Shown one piece after another: positions 8,409 through 17,713 of a DNA stretch of 64,000 nucleotides. The position numbers and the translations under genes were made by a program. The stretch is taken from positions 372,001 through 436,000 of the forward strand of contig CBDCHL010000003.1 of NCBI GenBank assembly GCA_965217195.1, given 5' to 3'. The notes beneath the pieces were generated by a model. The model made no database searches. It was not told where the DNA came from and saw nothing but the letters and a program-made list of their open reading frames with translations. The first letter of the stretch is position 1, and each line of letters begins with the position of its first letter. Origin of the DNA: UBA6623 sp965217195 (GTDB taxonomy: Bacteria > Acidobacteriota > Terriglobia > Bryobacterales > UBA6623).

Positions 8409-9446
8409 CTAGGCCACTCGTTGTTCCCGGCAGCGCTCGAATTCCCCCATCTCAGCCTTGCTGCCGACAACCAGCGGTGTGCGCTGATGAATGTCTTTGG
8501 GTCGAATCTCAAGAATTGGTTTTTCCCCATCAGTCGCTTCGCCGCCCGCCTGCTGGGCGATGAAAGCAATTGGATTTGCTTCGTAAAGCAACCGAAGTTT
8601 TCCCTCAGGATGTGTATTCGTAGGCGGGTACAAGAACACGCCCCCTTTGAGAAGAGTGCGGTGAAAGTCCGCAACCAGCGAGCCGATGTATCGAGAGTTG
8701 TACTTGCGCCCCATCTCGCCGCTCCGCAGGCGCCTCAAATACCGCTGGTAGACCTCCGGATAGGTATCCGCGTTTGCTTCGTTGGTTGAATAAATGCTGC
8801 CGCGCTCGGGCATCCGCATGTTATCGTGGCTCAGCACATAAGCGCCCACGGCGGGGTCCAAAGTGAAACCAAATACCCCTTGGCCCGCGGTGTAAACCAA
8901 GATCGTGGACGACCCATAGACGACATATCCGGCGGTCACCTGCTTGTAGCCGGGCTGCAAGGCGACCTGGCTTGGGTCGTTGCCTCTCGGCTCTTCGGGC
9001 CGGCGAAAGATCGAGAAGATGGTTCCCACGCTGACGTTCACATCGATATTCGACGAGCCGTCCAACGGATCGAAGATGACGACATAATTCCCCGGTCCGA
9101 CCGAACGCTTCAGGGGAACAGGCTCCTCGTTTTCCTCCGAGACCAGCATCGCCACGTTCTCCCTCACCCCGAGACAATGCAATAGCGCGTTATTGGCGTA
9201 GACGTCCAGCTTCTGCTGGACCTCCCCTTGGACGTTGATTTGGTCCGCCGCTCCCAACACATCCAAAAGCCCGGCCCGGCGCACTCGGGCCTGAATCATC
9301 TTGGTTGCCAAGGTTATGCCGGAGAGCAGCCACGAGAATGTTCCGCCCGCTCCGGGGAAGTGCTTTTTCTGCTGATGCAAGATGTGCTGCTGCACGGTGA
9401 CAATCAGGTCCGAGGAACTGCCGCTGGGTTCAGCAACTGCGCTCAT
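8409..9446 (-). CDS. fbp: Fructose-1,6-bisphosphatase class I
   Basis: 345 residues, the normal length for class I FBPase, which removes the 1-phosphate of fructose 1,6-bisphosphate in gluconeogenesis (cytoplasmic, Mg-dependent). Diagnostic motifs are DPLDGSSNIDVNVSVGTIFS (metal and phosphate site), SEENEEP near residue 102, and the C-terminal KLRLLYEANPIAFIAQQAGG followed by the LEIRPKDIHQRTPLVVGS segment. It stands alone on the minus strand with the Oar-like receptor upstream across a 190-bp gap. Start at ATG 9446 gives the expected N terminus. Confidence 0.95.
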   Translation of the reverse strand: MSAVAEPSGSSSDLIVTVQQHILHQQKKHFPGAGGTFSWLLSGITLATKMIQARVRRAGLLDVLGAADQINVQGEVQQKLDVYANNALLHCLGVRENVAMLVSEENEEPVPLKRSVGPGNYVVIFDPLDGSSNIDVNVSVGTIFSIFRRPEEPRGNDPSQVALQPGYKQVTAGYVVYGSSTILVYTAGQGVFGFTLDPAVGAYVLSHDNMRMPERGSIYSTNEANADTYPEVYQRYLRRLRSGEMGRKYNSRYIGSLVADFHRTLLKGGVFLYPPTNTHPEGKLRLLYEANPIAFIAQQAGGEATDGEKPILEIRPKDIHQRTPLVVGSKAEMGEFERCREQRVA

Positions 9447-9638
9447 TTCTCAACTCCCTGTTCGTGCTTCGAAACACCAGGTTAGCGGTTTATGCGACGC
9501 CGGGTTGAGTAGGCTCCGTCGCTTACGGGGAACTGGAGGGGTCCACCGCAGCCGTCAAGCTTCGTTCATATCCGGTTACCACCAGGTAACGACAGGTTCA
9601 GGCCATCTGACCCATTTCCGGGCCTGCAAGTGAGTAGC

Positions 9639-12410
9639 CTAGAAGCTGAACTGCAACAAGAATCGAAATGTGCGTCCGTCGTTCAGCGTGTTCGTAATCT
9701 GACCGAAATTGGGCGATGTCAAAGCCCGGAGCGGCTTCGCAAACTGGGGCGTGTTGAGGAAGTTGATCGATTCCGCGCGAAACAAGAGTACCTGCTCGGT
9801 CCCGACCGACCATTTTCGCGATAGACTCACGTTGAAGTTGCCAATGGCATCCTTTCGGAACGTATTACGGCCCAGGGAACCATTCTGCTCCAAAGGAGCG
9901 ATGAACGAAAACGCCGAGACCGGTAACTGACTGCGCGATGTGTCCGGATGGTCGATGGCGCGCCCGAGAATTGAAGGATCCAGCACGTGCGGCCGGTCCC
10001 GACCTGTGCCGTCGACGTTGCCGAAACCGGCGCCGTCAGAGCCGGATACGACCGTAAACGGAGTCCCCGACTTCAGCAGGATCACAGACGAAATCTGCCA
10101 GCCTCCCAAAACAGCTTCAGCCCAACTTTTCTGCCCACGGGCTTGAGGCAGTTCGTAGCTCACCCGAGTAAGTAAAGCGTGGGGCTGGTCGAATGTACTG
10201 AGCGCCCGCATTTCGCTATGAGCGTTGAATTCCGACTGGCTCTGAGAGGACCAAGCATCCGAACTCGTGGCGGTACTGGTATAGTTACTCTCAAGGTCGA
10301 TCGCTTTACTGAACCAATACGAAGCGTCGAGCGTAAAGCCCCGCCAACGAGGGACTAGGAGCCTAAACTTGGCGGCGTCATAATAGCCTCGCGAGCTGTT
10401 GAGCACCCGCCGAATCTCGAAATAGCGCGGGTCGGGCCGCCGTTCGTTGACCGTGTCGGTGGTCAGTGGAATCCCCGGAACCGGCTGCGCACGGTTCATG
10501 TTCCACTGGTTAAGCAGCTTGATGGAGCGGCTTCCTACGTAGCCGAGTTCCACTCGCCAGTTCCCCGCCAGAGTCCACTCCCAAGAAAAGTTGTACTGGT
10601 GCGAGTAGGGCGAAACCAAGTCCGAGTCCAACTGAAAGACAGTGCTTCTGGCCCCGGGGTCCAGATCCCCCGGCTCCAGGGCGGAGAGAGGATCCGCGAG
10701 TAGGGGGGCTGGAATCACCACCGTCAGATTCCCCGGGGGATTGAAGCGCGCCTGGCTGTAGGTGACCGGAAAAATCTCGCCGTACTGGATGCCGTACGCA
10801 CCCCGCAGCACTCCCCAACGCCTGCCCAAGCGGTAGGCAAACCCAAACCGAGGCGCCCAGTCGTTGCAGTCGCAAGCATAGGGAATCTCGCTCAGCCCGT
10901 TGACCTCATCGGGTGCGACGGCACGCTGATACCGCAGGCCGATATTGAGCGTCAGGTTGGTCGTCGCCTGCCAGCGGTCACCCAGGAAGAATTGGGCGTC
11001 CCATGCGCGGAAACCGCGATGGACTTCCCCCATGGCTTGAGCGAACCTGCTCGGACGCCCGAGCCTGACATTCGTGAGCGCGTCGTGCCCGAAGTCATCG
11101 CGGAACTCAAACTCCCCCCGGTGATTCGCGCTTTCGAATCCATTGACTTGACGCCGGATGAGCCTCACCCCGGCGTCAAAGCTGTGGCGGCCCTGGGCCC
11201 GACGAAGCCGGCCGCCATATTGGAAAGTATTCCTCGCCCTGTCGATGGGTACCATCGAGCCGGGCCCAAGGAAGTCAAGTACGGAAGCCATCCACATCAG
11301 GGGCCCTACAGAGGTGTCATCGGGAAGCAGGAGCGAACCAACGCGGTCGAAACCGGCAGAGAAATCGGTGATCGTTTTCGGGCTCCAAGTACGGCTCCAG
11401 GTCATGTGGGCTCGGTGGTTCTTGGTCGCGGTATCCGGGTTCTGGCCCCCAACGAGTTGGAACGCGTTCACCTCTTGACTTGTAAATCGGTAGTTGAGGG
11501 CGAAGTGATCCTTGGCGGTAAAATCAGTGTCCAAGCGCGAACCGATGACATCGTCGTTGATGGATTGCGGCGAGTTCGTATTCAACGCTCGCGGGTCGAT
11601 GTCCGGACGGTTGGGGAGTTCTTCCGGATACGCCGCCATCATCCGGTTGATGAAGTCCTTTGTGGCCTGATCCACCGGCTCGCCCGTGATGGGATCGCGG
11701 TCGAGCGGCGTCCTCTCGTGTGGCTGTGGCACAAGGACGTTCCCGTTGACGTTGCCGCGGATCTTCTTCTGCGAACCATCGACACTGAGGGCCGCAGCGA
11801 GGCCTATAGGAATGGTGACCGCGAACCCGTAGTCGTTGGAGCGGGCGGGCTTCACGCTGCCTGCTTGGAAGAACGACCGGGCGCTGAACACGCTGTTGTT
11901 ATGCATCTCGTAGATGCTGCCATGCAGAGATCGACGGCTGTTCGGCGTGAGATGTAGGGTTGAGGAGGGACTGCCGCCGAACTCCGCGCCAAAGTAGTTG
12001 CTCTCGACGCTGAATTCCCTGACGATGGTTGCTGAGGCGCCCATCCTCTCGTTGAGTTCCCGCTGGACGGCGTTGTCGACGAGAGTGATGCGAACGTTCT
12101 CGTTGCGCCGACTCTCCCCGGAGGATGAGTCCACTTCGCCGAGTAGGTTGAGCGCCTTGCGCTCCGCCCCCGCGCCCGAACCGGCGCCTTGAACACCCTC
12201 GTTGGGGGAGGGGGCCTCTTGTCGGGCCGGAGCGGAATCTTCGGACGCGGACGTTTCAGCGGACTCGGCAACCCGCGCGACCTGCACCTGAGGTGCATCT
12301 GCGAGTTCTTTGCGAGGGGCGGGCGCGTCCGCCCCGAGGCTGGGCGAACACGCTAGGGTCACGAGCAGGATGGTGGAGCGAAGATGACGCGGGTGCACAG
12401 TAACCGCCAC
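9639..12410 (-). CDS. Oar-like TonB-dependent outer membrane receptor
   Basis: 923 residues: signal peptide, a low-complexity Ala/Glu/Pro-rich linker (about 25-90), a plug-like region and a long C-terminal beta-barrel. Features typical of the acidobacterial Oar/TonB-receptor family are LVPQPHERTPLDRDPITGEP, PNRPDIDPRALNTNSPQSI, FAYRLGRRWGVLRGAYGIQY, GTPFTVVSGSDGAGFG with DGTGRDRP, and the terminal aromatic FRFLLQFSF. The usual N-terminal carboxypeptidase-regulatory (CNA-B-like) domain is not evident and the protein is a little short for the family. The substrate cannot be inferred. It is monocistronic or cotranscribed with fbp. Confidence 0.85.
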   Translation of the reverse strand: MAVTVHPRHLRSTILLVTLACSPSLGADAPAPRKELADAPQVQVARVAESAETSASEDSAPARQEAPSPNEGVQGAGSGAGAERKALNLLGEVDSSSGESRRNENVRITLVDNAVQRELNERMGASATIVREFSVESNYFGAEFGGSPSSTLHLTPNSRRSLHGSIYEMHNNSVFSARSFFQAGSVKPARSNDYGFAVTIPIGLAAALSVDGSQKKIRGNVNGNVLVPQPHERTPLDRDPITGEPVDQATKDFINRMMAAYPEELPNRPDIDPRALNTNSPQSINDDVIGSRLDTDFTAKDHFALNYRFTSQEVNAFQLVGGQNPDTATKNHRAHMTWSRTWSPKTITDFSAGFDRVGSLLLPDDTSVGPLMWMASVLDFLGPGSMVPIDRARNTFQYGGRLRRAQGRHSFDAGVRLIRRQVNGFESANHRGEFEFRDDFGHDALTNVRLGRPSRFAQAMGEVHRGFRAWDAQFFLGDRWQATTNLTLNIGLRYQRAVAPDEVNGLSEIPYACDCNDWAPRFGFAYRLGRRWGVLRGAYGIQYGEIFPVTYSQARFNPPGNLTVVIPAPLLADPLSALEPGDLDPGARSTVFQLDSDLVSPYSHQYNFSWEWTLAGNWRVELGYVGSRSIKLLNQWNMNRAQPVPGIPLTTDTVNERRPDPRYFEIRRVLNSSRGYYDAAKFRLLVPRWRGFTLDASYWFSKAIDLESNYTSTATSSDAWSSQSQSEFNAHSEMRALSTFDQPHALLTRVSYELPQARGQKSWAEAVLGGWQISSVILLKSGTPFTVVSGSDGAGFGNVDGTGRDRPHVLDPSILGRAIDHPDTSRSQLPVSAFSFIAPLEQNGSLGRNTFRKDAIGNFNVSLSRKWSVGTEQVLLFRAESINFLNTPQFAKPLRALTSPNFGQITNTLNDGRTFRFLLQFSF

Positions 12411-13057
12411 GGCAAACCGCGATTGAGATATAGCCTAGCAAGCGTTGTGTTCGGTCACCGCGGTTCGCTGAGCCAACTAAGTGTGGAAGACCCTCCCCCC
12501 ATTCTACTCCCCGGATACCCGGCGATCAGTGGGTAGGTTGGGCACTAGGTCCGAAACAAACTACATAAGCGCTGGTTCGCAGATAGCTGAACTGACGAAT
12601 CTGAGTGTTGTAGCGCTGGCGACGTGAGAGGCAGAGCGCGGCCAAACGGGGGACTTGTCGCAGGCGGTACAACCCAACCCCTGTAGGCGACAGTCCTCCA
12701 GCAGGTGCAGATTGCACCGCCGACTTACGCGACCGCGAAGAGGACTAAGCCCCACGAAACGCACCACATAGCGCTCGTTCCCGGATTACTGTTGGGATAT
12801 CCGGAACACACTTGTTTCCGCAACCTAGAGCACCCAGACCTTCATCGACCGAGTCCAAAGCCGAGCTGAATCAACGGCCCGTGCGTGGTACGATCGGATC
12901 GTTCAACGGATCGGTTGTTTTCACTAGTAGTCCCGGAGCGTCAGTTGAAGCAAGAAAGCCGACAGTCTGGATGCCCCCGCCGTGCGGGGGTATGAGTGCC
13001 TCCGACCTACAAGACTCGGATGTTCGCAGTACGATAGCTCCGCCGGATTTGAACTAA
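12411..13057. other. Gene-free spacer with decayed kinase-array repeats
   Basis: No coding region supported. Two partial copies of the intergenic repeat lie at about 12549-12590 (CAAACTACATAAGCGCTGG) and 12726-12800 (GACCGCGAAGAGGACTAAGC, then ACATAGCGCTCGTTCCCGGA). An upstream-half promoter module is at 12901-12925. The spacer separates the divergent receptor and PIG-L genes. Confidence 0.55.
12901..12925 (+). promoter_or_regulatory. Kinase-type promoter module, upstream half only
   Basis: GTTCAACGGATCGGTTGTTT matches the second subtype of the module (TTCAACGGATCGATTGTTC). TTGTTT is at 12915-12920. No -10-like box sits at the usual distance. It lies 140 bp upstream of the PIG-L gene. Confidence 0.55.
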
Positions 13058-13849
13058 ATGCGACTCAGCAGCTTTTTGCTCGTCTTGCTTTTGGTTCCCT
13101 GTACGCCTGCGGCCACCCTTCTTGCCGTGTTCGCACACCCTGACGACGAGACTAGCGTTGGCCGCGTTCTCGCCCGGTACGCGGCCGAGGGGCATGATGT
13201 TTACCTCGTTACCACAACGTCAGGTCAGGCCGGTGTGGCCAACACTGACATACCCGCCGGTCCGCAGCTTGGAGCCGCTCGAGAGAAAGAAGCGCGTTGC
13301 TCGGCTCAGAAGCTCGGGATTCACGAACCTATCTTGCTGCAGTTCCAGGACGGAAAGGTCTACGAGTCAGCCACCATGCAGGGGATTCGCGATCGGCTGC
13401 GCGACATTGTCGAGGAGCTCAAGCCGGACGTGATGATCACCTGGGGACCTGACGGGGCGACAGGGCATCGCGACCATCGTCTAGTCGGCGACATTGCGAC
13501 CCAGGTATTTCTCTCATCCGACACGCAGCACCGAATGTCGAGACTCTACTTCGTTGCTCTGCCGGCGTCGCTCCCCGCCGAAGAGCCCGGTCAACCTGGG
13601 GTCCCAGCGCGAATGGCTCGAGTCGACGATCGCTTCATCACGGCCGAGATCGATGGATCGAAGTACGGCGCACAGGAGTTGGCCTCGATGCAATGTCATA
13701 TGACTCAGTGGGCGCCTTTGGAGAACATCAACTCGATGTTCGAGTTGTTTGACGCCGCGACAGGGGGAAAGACCTTCTTCCGCGAGATGGGTCGGACTTT
13801 GCGTCCCGGCGAAGCGCGCGACACCACACTTCTCCCCAGCTCTCGGTAG
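13058..13849 (+). CDS. Exported PIG-L (LmbE-like) deacetylase
   Basis: 263 residues. PIG-L/LmbE enzymes are zinc-dependent N-acetyl deacetylases acting on GlcNAc conjugates. The metal site motif AHPDDE lies at residues 26-31 directly after a signal peptide (SFLLVLLLVPCTPA), and the second His motif GHRDHR is near residue 140. Export suggests a cell-wall or extracellular sugar substrate. The ATG at 13058 has no clear ribosome site. It is followed after 47 bp by a kinase-type promoter/start module. Confidence 0.85.
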   Translation: MRLSSFLLVLLLVPCTPAATLLAVFAHPDDETSVGRVLARYAAEGHDVYLVTTTSGQAGVANTDIPAGPQLGAAREKEARCSAQKLGIHEPILLQFQDGKVYESATMQGIRDRLRDIVEELKPDVMITWGPDGATGHRDHRLVGDIATQVFLSSDTQHRMSRLYFVALPASLPAEEPGQPGVPARMARVDDRFITAEIDGSKYGAQELASMQCHMTQWAPLENINSMFELFDAATGGKTFFREMGRTLRPGEARDTTLLPSSR

Positions 13850-13880
13850 GGTAAGTTCAGTCGATTCGCTGCTCAGTCTG

Positions 13881-13898
13881 TACAATTCCACTATCTTG
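13881..13898 (+). promoter_or_regulatory. Kinase-type promoter (downstream half) with TTG start
   Basis: TACAAT at 13881-13886, nine bases, then TTG at 13896: the same spacing as in front of the intact kinase genes. The upstream ATCGATTGTT core is not clearly preserved. Predicted to give a leaderless transcript for the small chimeric frame and the selenoprotein behind it. Confidence 0.55.
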
Positions 13899-14138
13899 GT
13901 CGGAACGACGATCGGCCACTACGAGATCCTCGAGAAGCTCGCCATGTCGGCCGCGGAAGCTGGTGGGCACACCCCAAGGCCAATGAAATCTTCGGGGAAA
14001 CACAGGGTAGAGATGAGACTGTTTCCCGATTGGGTGCCGGAGGATGTGAAGAAAACGAGCCGACAGCTTACGGAAGAGGAGGCGATCTCCCAGTTGCCGG
14101 CGATCGAGATTGTGCTGACTGCGAAGAGTGTAACCTAA
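13896..14138 (+). CDS. Small chimeric protein with kinase N-terminus
   Basis: 80 residues from the TTG at 13896. Residues 1-15 (VGTTIGHYEILEKLA) are the start of a PknB-type kinase of this genome. The rest (MSAAEAGGHTPRPMKSSGKH to IEIVLTAKSVT) has no kinase similarity and no family I recognise. It ends 10 bp before the selenoprotein gene, so it could be a leader frame that couples translation to it. It may equally be a non-functional remnant left by replacement of a kinase gene. Confidence 0.4.
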   Translation: MVGTTIGHYEILEKLAMSAAEAGGHTPRPMKSSGKHRVEMRLFPDWVPEDVKKTSRQLTEEEAISQLPAIEIVLTAKSVT

Positions 14139-14148
14139 TGGGGACCTA

Positions 14149-15582
14149 ATGGACAGGTTCATGAGAGGAATCTCGACCACTTTCGCCCTGCTCGTTCTCT
14201 CGTGCTGCGACTCCTCGGAGCCGCTGCCGGCCCCTCTCGACGTCGCGATCGAAGTGGGCCGACCTTTCCCAAACTTGGTTCTGCCGTCGCTCGAAGACGG
14301 AAGTCCGTCTTCCATAGCTCGGTTCAGGGGCCAGAAGACGCTGCTGCACGTCTTCGCATCCTGGTGAGCGGGCTGCCGCAAGCACGTGCCCGGGTGGCAC
14401 GAAGCGGTTAAGGATCTCTACGACTCCGGCAAGTTACAGCTCGTAGGGATCATTCAAGAGCAGCACGCCGACCGCTGCCGGCTCTTCATGCAGTGGAAGC
14501 AAATGGACTGGCCGATTCTGGTCGACTCGCTGAATTTACTTGAGGTCTCCGAGGTCCCCATCACGGTCGCCATCGACGAGTACGGAATCGTCCGAGAAAC
14601 GGGGTTACAGCTTGGTAAGGCGGAAGAGTTTCGGGCCGGCTTCATGCGGACTGAGTTCTCGGCACCCACCTCGGCCGATACGGCCAAGCCGCTGAAAACG
14701 TGGCCTGCACCTATCGAACCCGCCGGCTCTGCCCACCCGCGGACTTGGCGGCAGTTTGGGGATCTGATTGTACGATCGAACAACCTCGATAGGATCGACG
14801 AAGCCGTTGCGGCCTATCAGCAAGTTCTCGATACGACGCCCCAAGACGGCTGGGCCGAATTCCGCCTAGGGGTGGCCCTGCGGAAACGCTACGATTCTGA
14901 CCGCCGTCGCGACGGCGACTTTCAGGCCGCCGTAAACCATTGGCAGGCTGCGCTCGATATTGACCCGAATCAGTACATCCGGCGACGACGCATCCAACAA
15001 TACGGGCCTCGGCTCGACAAGCCTTATCCCTTCTACGACTGGGTGCCACGGGCTCGCCTCGACATCCTCGCGCGCGGAGAGACGCCGGTCACGTTGACGG
15101 TCGAGCCCGGCGGAGCGGAATTCGCGGAGCCGTCAGAGGAGTTCACACGCGCCGAAACGGCTGTCGTCGATCCGCCGGACCCAGAGGGCCGCATCCATCG
15201 CGACGATGAGCAGTTCATCGCGCTGGAGACGACGGTCGTTCCACGCTGGATAGCGCCAGGCGAGGCGTCGCGAATCCACTTGAACCTCCGCCCGCGCGGG
15301 GAGATCAAGGCTCACTGGAACAACGAGGTAGACGGCCTCGAAGTCTGGCTGAACGAAACGCCGGGATGTCGGCTGGATGGGACCCACCGGAGCCTGCCGA
15401 ACCCGCCCGAGGCTGTCAGTTTGGAAGAACGCAGGGCCGAATTCGAGATCCGATGCGATGAGAACGCAGCAGCCGGTCCCCGTTCGCTAAACGGGTACGC
15501 ACTTTTTTACGTGTGCGAGGACGTGAACGGGACATGCCTGTATCGGCGGCGGGATTTCGAAAGCACCTTTGAGTTGCGGTAG
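14149..15582 (+). CDS. Selenoprotein: thioredoxin-like lipoprotein with TPR region (UxxC)
   Basis: An in-frame TGA at 14365-14367 interrupts one continuous frame of 477 residues. Upstream: a lipoprotein signal (TTFALLVLSCC) and a TlpA/redoxin start (IEVGRPFPNLVLPSLEDGS, then LLHVFASW). Downstream: AGCRKHVPGWHEAVKDLYDS, then VPITVAIDEYGIVRETG, the cis-Pro segment of thioredoxin folds. The TGA therefore sits at the first Cys of a CxxC site, giving W-U-A-G-C with Sec at residue 73. A SECIS-type hairpin follows (14376-14407). Residues about 190-290 look TPR-like (EAVAAYQQVLDTTPQDGWAE). The C terminus contains a beta-rich region (LEVWLNETPGCRLDGTH). Role: probably a periplasmic or membrane-tethered thiol/selenol redox protein. 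The alternative is a nonsense-mutated pseudogene, but TGA position, hairpin and intact downstream frame argue against it. Confidence 0.85.
14376..14407 (+). promoter_or_regulatory. Putative bacterial SECIS hairpin
   Basis: CCGC (14376-14379) pairs with GCGG (14404-14407). CGTGCC (14385-14390) pairs with GGCACG (14396-14401). The apical loop is CGGGT (14391-14395). The loop begins 24 nt after the TGA and has G at its second position, as expected for bacterial SECIS elements. Confidence 0.7.
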
Positions 15583-15628
15583 GAGGCGTTCTCCGGAGTC
15601 TGATTCTTGCGATCGCTGGGATCTCAGA

Positions 15629-15719
15629 ATCTCAGATCTTGGTATCTGCATCACGGTAGAATCGGGCTGTCATGGTCGGTCGGACAATCAGCCACTACAA
15701 GATCCTCTCCAAGCTCTAA
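15629..15719 (+). pseudogene. Kinase promoter module with a 15-residue kinase start stub
   Basis: GGTATCTGCATCACGGTAGA and TAGAAT at 15657-15662 precede ATG 15672 by nine bases. The frame reads MVGRTISHYKILSKL and stops at TAA 15717-15719. The promoter core further upstream is eroded. Nothing on the plus strand follows, so this is an isolated 5' end of a lost kinase gene. Confidence 0.65.
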
Positions 15720-15723
15720 GGAC

Positions 15724-17145
15724 TCACTGCGCATATCCCAGGTCCTCGTCGCGGTATGTCAGCACAGGACGGCCAACTGTTTTGCCCGCAGCCTCTTCCT
15801 CATCAAAATCGCTCCGGACGAAGGTCTTTCCCGATGGCGGCATATACCCAAAGGTCTTGACGGATCTCCTCAGCGCCCGCTCAGTGGGATGAAAGCCCGC
15901 GGGGAGAGTTCGGAAGTGTGGGCGTACCAGGAACTTTCTGTCGAATCCATATCCTCCAGATCCTGATCGTCCACCCGAAGCATGAAAGCTCAGGCCCGTG
16001 GTTATGCTCCAAAAGCCATGCAAGGCAATGAACTCCTGAATTGCTGCAAGTGTCGACTGGAAACCTTGCGGTTCCAAGGTCTTGCCCGTGGTCAAGGTCG
16101 CATTGGGTTCCAACATTCGGTCTACGACAATTCTGACATCCAAGCCCAGCATGTCGATCCACAGGCGGGCACGAACCTTAGGAAATTCCGGCTGCGGGAA
16201 AAACTGCACAGAACGGCATCCATTGTCGCGCAGTGCCTTGACGTCGATCCGCAGCACATCTCTTCCGTTCGGCCGCAATCCATACTTGGCATCCGATCCA
16301 ATATCCTGCCACATACCAGCAGCCAGACCCCGAAAGTCCTCTTGACGAACCTGGAACCACGACACCAAGCTGGTCAGCGCTTCCTGCTGGGGTTGAAATC
16401 GGCGTTGTCTCTCCCGGTAACGGCGATTGCAGACCGAAACACAGTCGTCCGGCGCAGGAATCCGATTCTCCCGGGGATGACCGGGATCATCTGTGAACAC
16501 AAGGAGCTTCTCTGCCACCCTCTTCGCACCCTTATCGCCCGTGGCCCAGCTAAAGTCGTACGAGGAAACAGCCACAAACCTCGGCGCAATTCCAACAAAA
16601 AACCAGAGGCCAAGCAGCTTCCTGAAAGCCTCAGAGGCAGCCTCTCTCCCTTCGCGAACGCCCTCAACGAGCAGTGGCCAGCTCTGTAGGTCGCGCTGCC
16701 TCACTATGAGCATCGCCAAAATAATCAGCGATTCCTCAATGAAGTTGTATATCAAGGGAGCATGTGAAAATGCGGAATCCAGAACGAGGTTGTAGACGCG
16801 AACTGCATTCGAAACATCTCCAGGAGATGAGCTGAGTGGAAGAATCAACGCACTGGGGTCCGCCGATCCTGAGCGCCACCGTGCGAGTCCACATTGCACG
16901 AAGTCCGTAAAGCGCCGTGGACTCATACGGAGCGCCTGCTGCCGAATCTGCGGAAGGACTTTTTCGTGGCTCCACGAGTCCTCCGGTCGTTGGAGTTGAA
17001 ACTTAACAAAAGCCTGAAGGAAGTCAACCGCGTGCGCAGAACTTCCGAACAGATGCCTAAAAAACTTTGGCAGCTTGCGCCGCTGGATGGATTCGAAGCA
17101 CTGCTGTTGGCGCTCTGTCGTAAGGGTTAACGAGCTGGACCCCAT
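15724..17145 (-). CDS. Protein of unknown function
   Basis: 473 residues from ATG 17145, which has a GAGG ribosome site; an in-frame start 39 codons upstream lacks support. The sequence is protein-like throughout and begins SSSLTLTTERQQQCFESIQR. A hydrophobic segment lies around LIYNFIEESLIILAMLIV and another around FRKLLGLWFFVGIAPRFVAV. A basic, Cys-containing stretch (DDCVSVCNRRYRERQRRFQP) resembles the C-terminal tail of some zinc-finger proteins. The end is GYMPPSGKTFVRSDFDEEEA. I do not recognise the family. It converges with the kinase stub at 15672, only 4 bp apart. Confidence 0.6.
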   Translation of the reverse strand: MGSSSLTLTTERQQQCFESIQRRKLPKFFRHLFGSSAHAVDFLQAFVKFQLQRPEDSWSHEKVLPQIRQQALRMSPRRFTDFVQCGLARWRSGSADPSALILPLSSSPGDVSNAVRVYNLVLDSAFSHAPLIYNFIEESLIILAMLIVRQRDLQSWPLLVEGVREGREAASEAFRKLLGLWFFVGIAPRFVAVSSYDFSWATGDKGAKRVAEKLLVFTDDPGHPRENRIPAPDDCVSVCNRRYRERQRRFQPQQEALTSLVSWFQVRQEDFRGLAAGMWQDIGSDAKYGLRPNGRDVLRIDVKALRDNGCRSVQFFPQPEFPKVRARLWIDMLGLDVRIVVDRMLEPNATLTTGKTLEPQGFQSTLAAIQEFIALHGFWSITTGLSFHASGGRSGSGGYGFDRKFLVRPHFRTLPAGFHPTERALRRSVKTFGYMPPSGKTFVRSDFDEEEAAGKTVGRPVLTYRDEDLGYAQ

Positions 17146-17446
17146 AACCTCATCGCTTGAACGGCCCGCAAGCCTCGTGCGAACGTCCTGACTTCGATGC
17201 CCAGTGGAACGGCGGAGACCAACACCGCTCCAACTTCTGCTACATGCTATCAGATCCCGCACTAAGCTCCCGTGAGGGGCAGCCCGATTTGACCCATGGA
17301 GTAGCCTCCCAGAGATCCTCTCCTGAAATGGTCAACATCGTGGACACTTTGGGTAACCCGCCTGTTGAACGTTAGAGGACTATCATGAACCGGTGGAGCG
17401 GCGTGTCATGGTTCCCTCCAGCCCAGCGCTTTTGGGCTGCTCGACC

Positions 17447-17482
17447 GTCCACGTCGTGTTGAACTGGTACGCCGAGCTTTAA
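17447..17482 (+). pseudogene. Remnant of a kinase-WD40 C-terminus
   Basis: VHVVLNWYAEL followed by TAA, the typical last residues of acidobacterial kinase-PD40 proteins. The next bases (GGACCCGAGCAGGACTAAG) still match the extended tail seen at 7821-7838. No other part of the gene is preserved. Confidence 0.6.
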
Positions 17483-17496
17483 GGACCCGAGCAGGA

Positions 17497-17565
17497 CTAA
17501 GCCCTTCAAAACGAACTACATAGCGCTCGTCCGCGGATAGCTAATGGTAAATCCGGTTCGCATGA
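17497..17565 (+). repeat. Kinase-array intergenic repeat R1
   Basis: AACGAACTACATAGCGCTCG (17508 onward) and AATCCGGTTCGCATGAG (17551 onward) match copies near 12750, 26479, 31030 and 38661. It lies directly after the kinase C-terminal remnant and before a complete promoter module, the order expected at a kinase-kinase junction. Confidence 0.65.
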
Positions 17566-17650
17566 GGTTCCACTCGTTGGAGCGGGCCGGGGGGCAGCGA
17601 CAGGAGTCGCAAACTGCCGCAGACCAGTCGCCTGAGCGCAGAAAAGAATC

Positions 17651-17713
17651 TTTGTTCAACGGATCGATTGTTCGCGACAGTAATCTTGACAGCGATACAA
17701 TGTCCCCACCTTG
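17651..17713 (+). promoter_or_regulatory. Complete kinase-type promoter module in front of an M20 peptidase gene
   Basis: TTTGTTCAACGGATCGATTG; TTGTTC at 17668-17673, 22 nt, TACAAT at 17696-17701, 9 nt, TTG at 17711. Spacing is identical to the copies in front of the intact kinase genes. Here the downstream gene is an M20 family peptidase, not a kinase. Confidence 0.7.

Noticed and set aside
14365..14367. The TGA as an ordinary nonsense mutation splitting two genes
   Set aside because: The downstream part lacks its own plausible start and begins mid-thioredoxin fold; the TGA falls on the redox Cys position and a SECIS-like hairpin follows.
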